Of a stretch of DNA of 18,512 bases, positions 1 through 7,511 are shown in pieces; the stretch's first letter is position 1; the number at the start of each line of letters is the position of its first letter. Made by a program: the position numbers and the translations under genes. The stretch is from Anaerolineae bacterium (GTDB lineage Bacteria; Chloroflexota; Anaerolineae; E26-bin7): positions 1-18,512 of the forward strand of contig JAOZOT010000027.1 in NCBI GenBank assembly GCA_029933115.1. The letters are read 5' to 3'. Below the pieces are notes generated by a model. It saw nothing but the letters and a program-made list of their open reading frames with translations. It was not told where the DNA came from and made no database searches.

Positions 1-87
1 GTCGTTACTACGAGCGCCGCCCTCAATTTTCAGACACGCTCTGAGATCGCCTTGTGTGGACCTGAAGATAGGATTCGAGTTGAAATT

Positions 88-2151
88 ATGGTGCAACGGA
101 TCAGAGACAAGGCCAATCTTATCATCGCCCTTACCGTAGCCCTGTTTAGCCTGGCCCTCTACATGTGGACTGTCGCTCCCACTGTGTTGACGGCCGATGG
201 GGGAGAGTTCCAATTCGTGCCCTACATCGCCGGCATCGCTCACCCTACCGGCTACCCACTCTACACAATGCTCGGCTGGCTCTGGTCGCACGTTCTGCCC
301 TTTGGCGACGTGGCTTATCGAATGAATCTCTTCTCTGTCTTGTGGGCCGCTGTCGCTGTGACCCTGCTCTACACCACTTCTACTCTTTTCCTGCGCCTGG
401 CCGCTCCGAGTATCCCGCAGGGGGCCCTTCGCGCCAGCGCGCTGGTGGCCACGATTACCCTTGCCGTCTCGCAGACCTTCTGGTCGCAGGCTGTCATCGC
501 CGAGGTGTACAGTCTCCACGCTCTCTTCGTCGTCCTGGTCTTCTACCTTCTCTTGAGGTGGGAAAGTACAAGACAAGTTGACAACTCGTCTGCGGTAAAA
601 GAGGCGGCCGGTGACACTCGACGCCCTACCGACTACCTGCTCATGGTCACTTTCATCTACGGCCTCAGCCTCACCCATCACCGCACTATGCTTCTCCTGG
701 CTCCAGCCATGGTCGCCTTTCTCTGGCTGGCGAGTAGGGCAACCCGCCCCACCGCAGCGAGCCGGCGGATTATCCCCGATGGCAGCTTTGCCCTCAAAGT
801 GCTGCTGGCACTTTTATTGCCTCTGCTGCTTTACCTCTACATCCCCTGGCGGGCCCCCTTTACGCCTTATTTGCGCCTCACCCTGAGCGCGGACAAAGAG
901 CTGGTTCTCTATCAAAACACCCCCCACGACTTTTTCAACCTGGTTATGGGGCAGATGTTCAGGGGAGAACTGGGCTACAGAACGGAGACTCTGGCGCGCT
1001 TGCGAATGGTCGTCGGGCTTTTGCGAGACCAATTCGGCCTGGTGGGTATAGCCTTTGGGTTCGTGGGGGTGCTCAGGTTGGTGCTTGGGCGGCGATGGGC
1101 CCTCCTGGCTCTCACCGGGTTGGCCTATCTGGCCAACATCGTTTTCACCCTGATCTACTTCATCGGTGACATCTTTGTCCTCTTCATCCCTTCGTACCTG
1201 ATATTTACCCTCTGGCTGGCCCTTGGGGCAGCGACTTTGGGAGAGGGGGTTGGCGAGAGCCTTGTGAGATGGAAAGGGACTCCGATACGCTATGGCCCCT
1301 GGGAGGAGGGCTATCGGAAGATGATAACAGGCATCCGCTCTCTGGTATCCCTGGTTAGTGTCATTCCTCTGGGTATTCTACCCCTCGTCCTCCTGTCTCA
1401 GAACTATCCTCAAGTAGACCAGAGCCACAACTACAAAGTCCGTGACCGCTGGCAGGAGATCCTGTCCACCCCTCTGCCCCAACGAGCCATACTGGTCAGC
1501 AACGATCGTGATGAAATAATGCCTCTCTGGTACTACCAATTCGTGGAGGGGCAGCGGCCGGACCTGATTGGCCTCTTCCCGCGCATCGTCCCTGATCCCA
1601 CTTACGAGAACGTAGTGCGGCTCGTTGACGACATTCTGACCACAGGCCGCCCTGTCTATTTCATCAAAGAGATGCCCGGCCTGGAGATCAAGTACCAATT
1701 GGAGCCCTTCGGCTCGTTGGTCAAGGTCATTGGGCCGGCTGCGACCAGACCTCCTGAGCACCCCCGGCATGTCAGCCTGAGCGAGGCGCTGCTCCTCGTT
1801 GGCTACGACCAGGAACCCGACATCCTCCGGCCAGGCGGGGAACTATGCGTCACCCTCTACTGGCAATCCCAGAAGGAGTTGGAGGGGGTTTATTCCAGCT
1901 TTGTGCACCTGGTGGACGAGGCCGGTCAGAGAATAGCCGGCAGCGACCATCAGCCCGGCGGTGTGTTCTACCCTACTGAGCTCTGGCGACCCGGTGAAAT
2001 CCTGCGTGACGAGCACGTCTTCATTGTGCCGCCCGAGGCTCCACCGGGCAGATACCGTCTACTGGTAGGCATGTACTTGTACCCTTCTCTGGAACCCTTG
2101 GGAAAGAGCGTTTTCATAGGTCAGGTTGAGATCAAGAGAGATGAAGAGTGA
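88..2151 (+). CDS. DUF2723-family membrane glycosyltransferase (GT-C type) with C-terminal beta domain
   Basis: Predicted integral-membrane glycosyltransferase of the DUF2723/TMEM260-like GT-C group, which use lipid-linked sugars outside the membrane; the substrate here is unknown. The start is taken as ATG 88 (687 aa), which puts a charged stretch directly before the first membrane helix; an in-frame TTG at 52 is the alternative. The first helix is followed by TADGGEF (D37, E40), the acidic loop-1 motif expected for GT-C catalysis, then the family signature AHPTGYPLY. About ten or more hydrophobic helices run to about residue 455. Then come a soluble stretch (YYQFVEGQRPDL) and, from about 570, a beta-rich module (LRPGGELCVTLYWQ, SSFVHLVDEAG, PPGRYRLLVGMY) that I read as a beta-sandwich. 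The MEMO-like gene follows 13 bp after the stop, suggesting co-transcription. The family is fairly certain, the acceptor is not. Confidence 0.85.
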   Translation: MVQRIRDKANLIIALTVALFSLALYMWTVAPTVLTADGGEFQFVPYIAGIAHPTGYPLYTMLGWLWSHVLPFGDVAYRMNLFSVLWAAVAVTLLYTTSTLFLRLAAPSIPQGALRASALVATITLAVSQTFWSQAVIAEVYSLHALFVVLVFYLLLRWESTRQVDNSSAVKEAAGDTRRPTDYLLMVTFIYGLSLTHHRTMLLLAPAMVAFLWLASRATRPTAASRRIIPDGSFALKVLLALLLPLLLYLYIPWRAPFTPYLRLTLSADKELVLYQNTPHDFFNLVMGQMFRGELGYRTETLARLRMVVGLLRDQFGLVGIAFGFVGVLRLVLGRRWALLALTGLAYLANIVFTLIYFIGDIFVLFIPSYLIFTLWLALGAATLGEGVGESLVRWKGTPIRYGPWEEGYRKMITGIRSLVSLVSVIPLGILPLVLLSQNYPQVDQSHNYKVRDRWQEILSTPLPQRAILVSNDRDEIMPLWYYQFVEGQRPDLIGLFPRIVPDPTYENVVRLVDDILTTGRPVYFIKEMPGLEIKYQLEPFGSLVKVIGPAATRPPEHPRHVSLSEALLLVGYDQEPDILRPGGELCVTLYWQSQKELEGVYSSFVHLVDEAGQRIAGSDHQPGGVFYPTELWRPGEILRDEHVFIVPPEAPPGRYRLLVGMYLYPSLEPLGKSVFIGQVEIKRDEE

Positions 2152-2164
2152 AACGGAGGAGGAG

Positions 2165-3388
2165 ATGCACCCTAAACTCAGAGCGGTCGAAGCGCATCTG
2201 GTGCAGCACGGAAGCCAGCCCGCCATCCTGCTGCGCGATCCTTTGCGGTTAAGCGACCAGGCCGTTTTCCTGCGCCCTCAGCTTGCTCTGCTGCTGGAGT
2301 TGTGCGATGGCACCCGTGACGAGTCGGAACTGCGGGCGGCTCTGGCTGTGCGCGCCGGCCTCCGCCTTACCCCCGCAGCCCTGGAGCAAATCCTGGTCCA
2401 ACTGGACGATGCCCTGCTGCTGGACAACGAGAGGTTCGCTCAGGCTTACGCCGCGGCACTTCAGGAATTTCGGACAGCGCCCTCTCGCCCACCGGGCCTG
2501 GCCGGCCTCAATTACCCGGCAGACCCCGACGCGCTGAGAGACACTCTGCAAAGCTACATTGACTCCGCCCCCGACACAGGCCGGCAGACGGATGATCGCC
2601 CTATACGCGGCCTGATCAGCCCCCACATTGACTATCGTCGGGGTGGGCCGGTCTACGCCCAGGTATGGGACAGAGCAGCCGAGGCCGTATGTGAGGCCGA
2701 AATAGCCATCATCTTTGGCACCGACCACATCGGCGGAGAAGAAGGGCTGACTTTGACCCGTCAGCACTACGCCACCCCTTGGGGAGTGCTCCCTACAGCG
2801 CAGCAGGTCGTTGACGCTGTGGCCCAGGCCGTGGGGGACGAAGCCGCTTTCCGCGATGAGTTGCACCACCGCGTCGAGCACTCCATCGAGTTGGCCGCAG
2901 TCTGGTTGCACTACCTCTTGAGAGAAAAGGGAGATAGCTCATGTGAGCTGGTGCCCATTCTCTGCGGCCCATTCCAGCGCTTTGTGACCGGGGATGACCG
3001 GCCAGGGCAGGATACTACGATTTCGGCTGCGATCAAAGCCCTGAGAGCGGCCACAGCCTCGTCTCGGACCATCGTCGTGGCTGCCGCTGACCTGGCCCAC
3101 GTGGGCCCTGCCTTCGGCGACTCTTACCCCATTGACCTCGTCGGGCGGGCCAGGCTCACCGCAGCCGACCGGCAGTTGATGGCCGCTGTATGCCTTGGGG
3201 ACGCAGAAGCCTTCTTCCAGAGGGTGAAAGAGGAACAGGACCGGCGGCGGATTTGCGGTCTACCACCCATATATCTGACCCTTCGCTACCTTGATGGCGC
3301 AGAGGGAGAAGTTTCAGGGTACATGCATTGTCCGGCCGATCAGAGAGGCACGTCCCTGGTATCAATCTGTGGCATCATTTTCAGATAG
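2165..3388 (+). CDS. MEMO-like protein, AmmeMemoRadiSam system protein B family
   Basis: A protein of 407 aa. ATG 2165 is chosen because GGAGGAGGAG lies immediately upstream with 5-nt spacing; in-frame ATG 2141 and TTG 2126 overlap the previous gene and lack such a site. Residues 1 to about 120 form an alpha-helical region (FLRPQLALLLELCDGT, ALEQILVQLDDALLLD) resembling a PqqD-like winged-helix module. The MEMO fold follows: GLISPHIDYRRGG (H154), FGTDHIGG (H188), HRVEHSIELAAVWL, LVPILCGP, DLAHVGPAFGD and ICGLPP (C364). H154, H188 and C364 match in position the His/His/Cys metal site of human MEMO1. The family is often encoded beside AmmeMemoRadiSam protein A and a radical SAM enzyme; neither is in this window. 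The molecular role of bacterial members is not settled, so no function is assigned beyond the family. Confidence 0.88.
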   Translation: MHPKLRAVEAHLVQHGSQPAILLRDPLRLSDQAVFLRPQLALLLELCDGTRDESELRAALAVRAGLRLTPAALEQILVQLDDALLLDNERFAQAYAAALQEFRTAPSRPPGLAGLNYPADPDALRDTLQSYIDSAPDTGRQTDDRPIRGLISPHIDYRRGGPVYAQVWDRAAEAVCEAEIAIIFGTDHIGGEEGLTLTRQHYATPWGVLPTAQQVVDAVAQAVGDEAAFRDELHHRVEHSIELAAVWLHYLLREKGDSSCELVPILCGPFQRFVTGDDRPGQDTTISAAIKALRAATASSRTIVVAAADLAHVGPAFGDSYPIDLVGRARLTAADRQLMAAVCLGDAEAFFQRVKEEQDRRRICGLPPIYLTLRYLDGAEGEVSGYMHCPADQRGTSLVSICGIIFR

Positions 3389-3425
3389 GACATCTTTCCT
3401 ATTGACCTCTGGGATTCTTTTCCCA

Positions 3426-3454
3426 TTGATTTTACCCCTTCACTCTGCTATAGT
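3426..3454 (+). promoter_or_regulatory. Sigma70-type promoter of the cohesin/dockerin operon
   Basis: TTGATT (3426-3431), 17-bp spacer, TATAGT (3449-3454). Transcription would start near 3461. It is the only good promoter match I see between the MEMO-like gene and the cohesin-like genes, and it implies a 5' leader of about 590 nt. Confidence 0.6.
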
Positions 3455-3460
3455 TATGGT

Positions 3461-3677
3461 AGGCGCCTAATCAGGCGTGTGCAGCCAAGTCTGGGGAACT
3501 TGGCATCTCGACCGGGTGTTTGGGAGTCTCAGGCCGAGGTGAAAAGAAGGACATCGAAGGTGTCCTATACCCCCGGAGTTGCTGCACAAGCCCCCTATAA
3601 ATCCGCGGATGGGATAAGCCAAAGGTAGCAGAGTCTAGCTCCACAAATTCCCTCAAAAAGGTGTTGGTTCCCAACAC
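3461..3677 (+). ncRNA. Candidate structured leader RNA, family not recognised
   Basis: The transcript predicted from the upstream promoter can fold into a compact branched structure. An 8-bp helix TGTGCAGC/GCTGCACA (3478-3485 with 3581-3588) encloses GCCAAGT/ACTTGGC (3484-3490 with 3498-3504, sharing two bases with the closing helix), a CTCG/CGAG arm (3507-3510 with 3535-3538) and AGGACA/TGTCCT (3548-3553 with 3561-3566). A CGCCT/AGGCG hairpin (3464-3477) precedes it, and GTGTTGG-TTC-CCAACAC (3661-3677) follows. I find no tmRNA, RNase P, SRP, 6S, T-box, cobalamin, c-di-GMP or fluoride riboswitch core. It could be a cis-regulatory leader or an independent small RNA. Confidence 0.35.
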
Positions 3678-3762
3678 GACTCGATTTACCCCAAACTAGC
3701 TCACAGAGATCTCCCATATTTACAAACAGTTGAGATCAGACCAAGCCCGGTCAGGGAATGTG

Positions 3763-3820
3763 CTGATGAGCAAATGCTATCAGGCGGAAAGGACGACCGA
3801 GTGCGGAGGGACATCGGTCG
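3763..3820 (+). other. Two further leader hairpins
   Basis: Hairpin one is CTGAT-g-AGC, loop AAAT, GCT-ATCAG (3763-3783), 8 bp with one bulged G. Hairpin two is CGACCGA/TCGGTCG (3794-3800 with 3814-3820) around a purine-rich 13-nt loop. Both lie in the untranslated leader of the cohesin-like operon. Confidence 0.35.
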
Positions 3821-4051
3821 GGCCGCTGCCTGTGTGGCCAGATGCCTGACAGGGTATGAGGGTCGGATGTGGAACCAAAAGTTCGCCCCATGAAGGTTGA
3901 GAAATAAGCGGGGTATCGTCGCCGGCTCTGCCTGGGCCGTTCGCAATGACCCTCTCGTGGGGTTCGCAACCTGCGGGAGGGCGGCTGCCCCCAGATATTT
4001 CTCAAAGTTCATCAGGCGAGCCAGAATATAGTTTCACAGGAGGTACAGCAA

Positions 4052-5110
4052 ATGAAAGGTAAAAAGGCGATCTTTACCCTGATGGCAGTGGCGCTCCTCG
4101 TCTTGCCTGCGGCAGTGACTGCTTCGGCCGCCGGGCCGGGTGATCCTGACACCACCATCACCATCACCGACGCCACGTTGGAATGTGGGTCAACGGCCAC
4201 CAGCCAGATTCTGGTCACCATCGTCAATCAGGAGACCGATCCCAAGGAGGTGCGGGGAGTGGAGGTTCACCTCAGCTTCGACCCCACTCAACTCCAGGTG
4301 GTGGACGCCGATGGCGACCCCGGCAATGGCGTGCAACTGACGGTAGAAAGCGACCTCTTCGATGGCGACCTCCGCATCGGCCAGAACCTGGTTGACAACG
4401 CAGCAGGCACCATCGTCTTCGCCATAGCCCAGAGCAACGGCACGCCTGTGTTCAACGCCACGAACAAGGCCATCGCCACTATCACCTGGGAGTGTGCAGG
4501 GGAGTGCCCAGAGGAAAATGTAGCAACCGAGGTGACAGTAGTGGGGAACACTCTGATGTCCGACCCAGATGGATACCCCGTCACAGTGGACTGTGCGGTC
4601 AACGGCACCATCACCATCCCCGCCTGCATCACCAGCGGTTGCATCGAGGGTTACGTCAGCCCCCAGAGCCGCTACGACTTCAGTGGAGTCCGCGTGGTGG
4701 CCCTCAAGTACCTGGTAGGCTCTGCCGACGTTGAGATGCCGGCCCCGATACTGTACGAGACCTACACCGACGCCAGTGGCTACTTCAAACTGGAGGGGGT
4801 GGAGGTGGGCCTATACGATGTGACGGCTGAACTGTATGGCTACCTGGACGCTATGGCTTCAGGCGTAGAAGTGACGGCCGGAGAGCAATGCACCGTCTTG
4901 AACACCACTACTCTGTGGGGTGGCGACGTCGCACCGCAGCCGGACCCTGACAACATGATAGACATCCTCGACGTGTCGTACCTCGGCGCAAACTTTGGCA
5001 CCACAGAAGCGACGGCCGATGTGAACGGCGACGGTGTGGTGAACATCCTCGACCTGACGGTGGCCGCGGCCAACTTTGGCCTGGCCGGCCCGACACCTTG
5101 GGCGGAATAG
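4052..5110 (+). CDS. Exported cohesin/dockerin-like protein, paralogue 1
   Basis: A protein of 352 aa with start ATG 4052 behind ACAGGAGGT. A Sec signal peptide (MKGKKAIFTLMAVALLV, cleavage near ASA-A at 25-27) precedes the motif AAGPGDPDT shared by all three paralogues. Residues of about 30-190 look like a cohesin domain: paired beta strands with SQILVTI, VRGVEVHLSFDPTQLQVVDAD, AAGTIVFAIAQ and AIATITWE. Residues 196 to about 290 are a carboxypeptidase-regulatory-like beta module (GCIEGYVSPQSRYDFSG, YTDASGYFKLEGVEVGLYDV). A dockerin-like pair follows (about 290-345): the degenerate loop PDPDNMIDILD, then a canonical loop DVNGDGVVNILD, each followed by an ANFG helix end, with tail GPTPWAE. Non-cellulosomal cohesins and dockerins are known, but both in one small protein is unusual. 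It is first of a three-gene unit; the partner and function are unknown. Confidence 0.82.
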   Translation: MKGKKAIFTLMAVALLVLPAAVTASAAGPGDPDTTITITDATLECGSTATSQILVTIVNQETDPKEVRGVEVHLSFDPTQLQVVDADGDPGNGVQLTVESDLFDGDLRIGQNLVDNAAGTIVFAIAQSNGTPVFNATNKAIATITWECAGECPEENVATEVTVVGNTLMSDPDGYPVTVDCAVNGTITIPACITSGCIEGYVSPQSRYDFSGVRVVALKYLVGSADVEMPAPILYETYTDASGYFKLEGVEVGLYDVTAELYGYLDAMASGVEVTAGEQCTVLNTTTLWGGDVAPQPDPDNMIDILDVSYLGANFGTTEATADVNGDGVVNILDLTVAAANFGLAGPTPWAE

Positions 5111-5191
5111 CGGTCTCCTGGCCACCTCAACTGCTGGTTGGGGGACCTGTCGCACCTCAACTCAGCGGACTATGATCAAGGAGGTGACAGG

Positions 5192-6193
5192 GTGAACGTG
5201 GTAACGCTGAAGACCTGGCGATTGCTTCTTATCCTGATGGCGATGACGGTCCTTGGCTCTTCCACGCTGATGACCGCTTCCGCTGCAGGGCCGGGTGACC
5301 CTGACACTGCCGTTATCGTCAACTGTGCTGAGATGGACCTCGCAGGCCATTGCCAGATCATTGTCTCCATCGCCAACGCGGACACCGATCCCGTCGAACT
5401 GCGCGGCGCGGAGGTCCATCTCAGCTTCGACCCCACCCTCGTCCAGATAGTTGACGCCGATGATGACCCCACTAACGGGGTCCAATTGATGGTGGCAGAT
5501 GCTCTCTTCGACGGCACACTGCAAGTCGGCCAGAATCTGGTTGATAACACCGCAGGCACCATTGACTTCGCTTTGACCCAGATTAACGGTACGCCAGTGC
5601 TCGACGCCAGCGCTGCCGTGGCCACCTTTGAATGGATCCCCGCAGCAGGAGTGGAAACCCCTACAGACACCGAGGTAATGGTGACGGAGGCCCTGCTGTC
5701 CACTCCAGATGGATACCCTATCTCTGTGGACGAAATCAGCAATGGGACAATCGTCGCCAGGCCGCCCGACGAAGGGATTGTGGGAACCATCGAGCTTCAA
5801 GGGCGCTACGATCACAGCGGGACTATGGTGTCAGCTTTGCTTGAGGACCCTGGCTGCTGTCAAATCTTCACCGATGCTGAGGGCCGCTTCAAGATCATCC
5901 CTACCGAGGTTGGCACCTATAGAGTGACGGCCTGGAAACAGGGCTACCTGCGTGCTTGCAGGACTGGCGTACCGTACAACTCCGGCCAACTCACAGACAT
6001 GGGCAGTGTCACTCTGTTAGGAGGCGATGTCGTTCCCGACGAGGTCATTGACATCTGCGACGTCGCCTACATGGCCTCGCGTTTCGGCGGCACAGACCCA
6101 TTTGCTGACATCACCGGCGATGGTCAGGTGAACATCCTCGACCTGACGATGACGGCGGCCAACTTTGGCCGGTCGGGCCCCATACTCTGGTAA
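5192..6193 (+). CDS. Exported cohesin/dockerin-like protein, paralogue 2
   Basis: A protein of 333 aa. GTG 5192 is chosen because AAGGAGGTG (5178-5186) lies at ideal spacing and the protein then opens with a normal signal peptide (MNVVTLKTWRLLLILMAM, then TASAAGPGDPDT). The order matches its neighbours: cohesin-like domain of about 30-185 (VELRGAEVHLSFDPTLVQIVDAD, AGTIDFALTQ, AVATFEW), carboxypeptidase-regulatory-like module from residue 195 (GIVGTIELQGRYDHSG, TDAEGRFKIIP) and dockerin-like repeats of about 277-331. The first loop, DVVPDEVIDICD, keeps acidic residues 1, 5 and 12 but not 3; the second, DITGDGQVNILD, has Thr at position 3. The C-terminus is GRSGPILW. Compared with paralogue 1 it lacks several Cys residues in the cohesin domain. 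It lies 81 bp after paralogue 1, most likely in the same operon. Confidence 0.82.
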   Translation: MNVVTLKTWRLLLILMAMTVLGSSTLMTASAAGPGDPDTAVIVNCAEMDLAGHCQIIVSIANADTDPVELRGAEVHLSFDPTLVQIVDADDDPTNGVQLMVADALFDGTLQVGQNLVDNTAGTIDFALTQINGTPVLDASAAVATFEWIPAAGVETPTDTEVMVTEALLSTPDGYPISVDEISNGTIVARPPDEGIVGTIELQGRYDHSGTMVSALLEDPGCCQIFTDAEGRFKIIPTEVGTYRVTAWKQGYLRACRTGVPYNSGQLTDMGSVTLLGGDVVPDEVIDICDVAYMASRFGGTDPFADITGDGQVNILDLTMTAANFGRSGPILW

Positions 6194-6196
6194 ACA

Positions 6197-6230
6197 GGAG
6201 GGGATGAAATGCGAATGTATCATCCCCTTC
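6197..6230 (+). promoter_or_regulatory. Intercistronic hairpin between paralogues 2 and 3
   Basis: AGGGGATGA (6199-6207) pairs with TCATCCCCT (6220-6228) around a 12-nt loop, with a G-T and a G-C pair extending it to 11 bp. It starts 4 nt after the stop of paralogue 2 and only CTT-type residues follow, not a U tract. It could stabilise the upstream mRNA end or attenuate transcription of paralogue 3. Confidence 0.45.
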
Positions 6231-6279
6231 CAGAAGCAACCTGTTGTACCCAAAAAATCTTGAAGGAGGTAAAAGTCAG

Positions 6280-7326
6280 ATGAGAGTAGTAAAGGAACTG
6301 GTATTAGCCCTGGTGGTAGCGACGCTCATGGCCGTGCCGGTGGTGAGCGCCTTCGCGGCCGGACCGGGGGATCCCGACACCACCGTCCGGGTCACCGATG
6401 CGTCGTTTAGCTGTGGAGAGACCGGCACCAGCCAGATTCTGGTCTCCATCGCCAACGACCCGACCGACCCTCGGCCACTGCACGGAGTTGAGGTCCACCT
6501 CTATTATGACGCCACCAAGCTTCGGGTGGTGGACGCTGACGGTGACCCCTCCAATGGAGTCCAGATTGCACCCGAAGACGGCCTCTTCCCTCTGGATGAG
6601 CAGGTGGTCGTGCAGGAAGTTGACGTTGCAACCGGCACCGGCACCATCATCTTCGCTGTGAGCCGCAAGGAAGGAGCCAGCGTGCAGGACGTTACCGACG
6701 CAGCCATCGCCACCATCACCTGGGAAGCTGTGGCCGACTGCGCCGAAGTGACCGAGGAGATGTGTTCTGAGGTAAGCGTTGTGGATGCCCTGATGTCCGA
6801 CGCTGAGGGATATGCCATCACTGTGGATACCACCCAGTCGGGCACCGTCTGCTACGAGGGCGAAGAACTGGGCTGCATCACGGGCTCTGTCCAACTCCAG
6901 GGTCGCTACGACCACAGCGGGGCCACAGTGGTAGCTGAGAAGGACGGGCTTATTGTGGCCTTGACTGCTACTGACAGTGCCGGCTACTTCACGCTGGAGA
7001 ATCTGCCTCCAGACACCTACGAGGTGTACGCCGAGATGTACGGCTACCTGGACGCCCTCAAAGGCTCCGGCGTGCTGGTAGAGGGTGGAGAAGAATGCAT
7101 AGAACTGGGTGCCACCAAGCTGTTGGGCGGTGACGTCGCACCGCAGGACCCAGGGCCGGACAACGCTATTGACATCAGCGACATAACGTACATCGCCTTC
7201 CGCTTCCGTGGGGCCGACATGACCGCCGACGTCAATGGCGATGGCGTGGTGAACATCCTCGACCTGACTATGGCCGCAGCTAACTTTGGCCGGGTAGGAC
7301 CGACCCCCTGGTCAATGACTCCATAG
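6280..7326 (+). CDS. Exported cohesin/dockerin-like protein, paralogue 3
   Basis: A protein of 348 aa. ATG 6280 is preceded by AAGGAGGT (6263-6270); an upstream in-frame TTG at 6244 has no such site. The signal peptide (MRVVKELVLALVVATLM, then SAFAAGPGDPDT) leads to a cohesin-like domain (about 30-190: TSQILVSIAND, LHGVEVHLYYDATKLRVVDAD, GTIIFAVSRK, AIATITWE) that is slightly longer than its paralogues at QVVVQEVDVATGTG. The regulatory-like beta module starts at about residue 198 (GCITGSVQLQGRYDHSG, TDSAGYFTLENLPPDTYEV) and the dockerin-like pair spans about 283-344 (DPGPDNAIDISD; DVNGDGVVNILD, AANFGRVGPTPW). Its C-terminal half resembles paralogue 1 more than paralogue 2. It is last in the operon, with a terminator 18 bp after the stop. 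No enzyme domain is visible. Confidence 0.82.
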   Translation: MRVVKELVLALVVATLMAVPVVSAFAAGPGDPDTTVRVTDASFSCGETGTSQILVSIANDPTDPRPLHGVEVHLYYDATKLRVVDADGDPSNGVQIAPEDGLFPLDEQVVVQEVDVATGTGTIIFAVSRKEGASVQDVTDAAIATITWEAVADCAEVTEEMCSEVSVVDALMSDAEGYAITVDTTQSGTVCYEGEELGCITGSVQLQGRYDHSGATVVAEKDGLIVALTATDSAGYFTLENLPPDTYEVYAEMYGYLDALKGSGVLVEGGEECIELGATKLLGGDVAPQDPGPDNAIDISDITYIAFRFRGADMTADVNGDGVVNILDLTMAAANFGRVGPTPWSMTP

Positions 7327-7343
7327 CACACTCGTCGGTAGAG

Positions 7344-7377
7344 AGGTGGTGATGTGCCATCACATCACCACCTTTTT
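7344..7377 (+). terminator. Strong intrinsic terminator of the cohesin/dockerin operon
   Basis: Perfect 13-bp stem AGGTGGTGATGTG (7344-7356) and CACATCACCACCT (7361-7373), loop CCAT, followed by a T run that includes the last stem base (7373-7377). This separates the exported-protein operon from the glycosyltransferase gene. Confidence 0.92.
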
Positions 7378-7417
7378 CTATTCCGAAAAGCCCTCTACTT
7401 CCCTCATTACATGCATG

Positions 7418-7446
7418 TTTACCTTTTCTGGAATCTCTGATATAAT
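7418..7446 (+). promoter_or_regulatory. Sigma70-type promoter of the GT4 gene
   Basis: TTTACC (7418-7423), 17-bp spacer, perfect TATAAT (7441-7446). The transcript start near 7453 leaves a leader of about 60 nt containing a 6-bp hairpin GCCATC/GATGGC (7459-7475). Confidence 0.7.
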
Positions 7447-7511
7447 AGGGACAGTGCTGCCATCCTACAGATGGCCATAGAAGGGGCAAGGTGTAGTTTG
7501 CGAGGAATGTG

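Larger units (their letters stand above)
3389..4051 (+). other. Gene-free 663-bp gap: promoter plus long structured leader
   Basis: No convincing protein is encoded here. Short open frames on the minus strand (3701-4012, 3751-4005) have no ribosome-binding site and low-complexity, non-protein-like composition. The gap holds a promoter (3426-3454), a multi-branched hairpin region (3464-3677), two further hairpins (3763-3783, 3794-3820), and a GC-rich tail ending with the AGGAGGT ribosome-binding site of the first cohesin-like gene. Confidence 0.7.

Noticed and set aside
52..87. TTG 52 start for the DUF2723 gene
   Set aside because: It adds a short non-hydrophobic stretch with no better ribosome-binding site; ATG 88 fits the membrane-protein N-terminus, although the choice is not certain.
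3761..3792. Hammerhead-ribozyme-like core CTGATGAG followed by GGAAA
   Set aside because: The bases of CTGAT pair with ATCAG in a simple hairpin, no contiguous stem II joins the two core segments, and no matching cleavage strand was found.
3701..4012. Possible small minus-strand protein of 103 aa in the operon leader
   Set aside because: No ribosome-binding site, no recognisable domain, composition unlike a protein, and an equally open overlapping frame exists.
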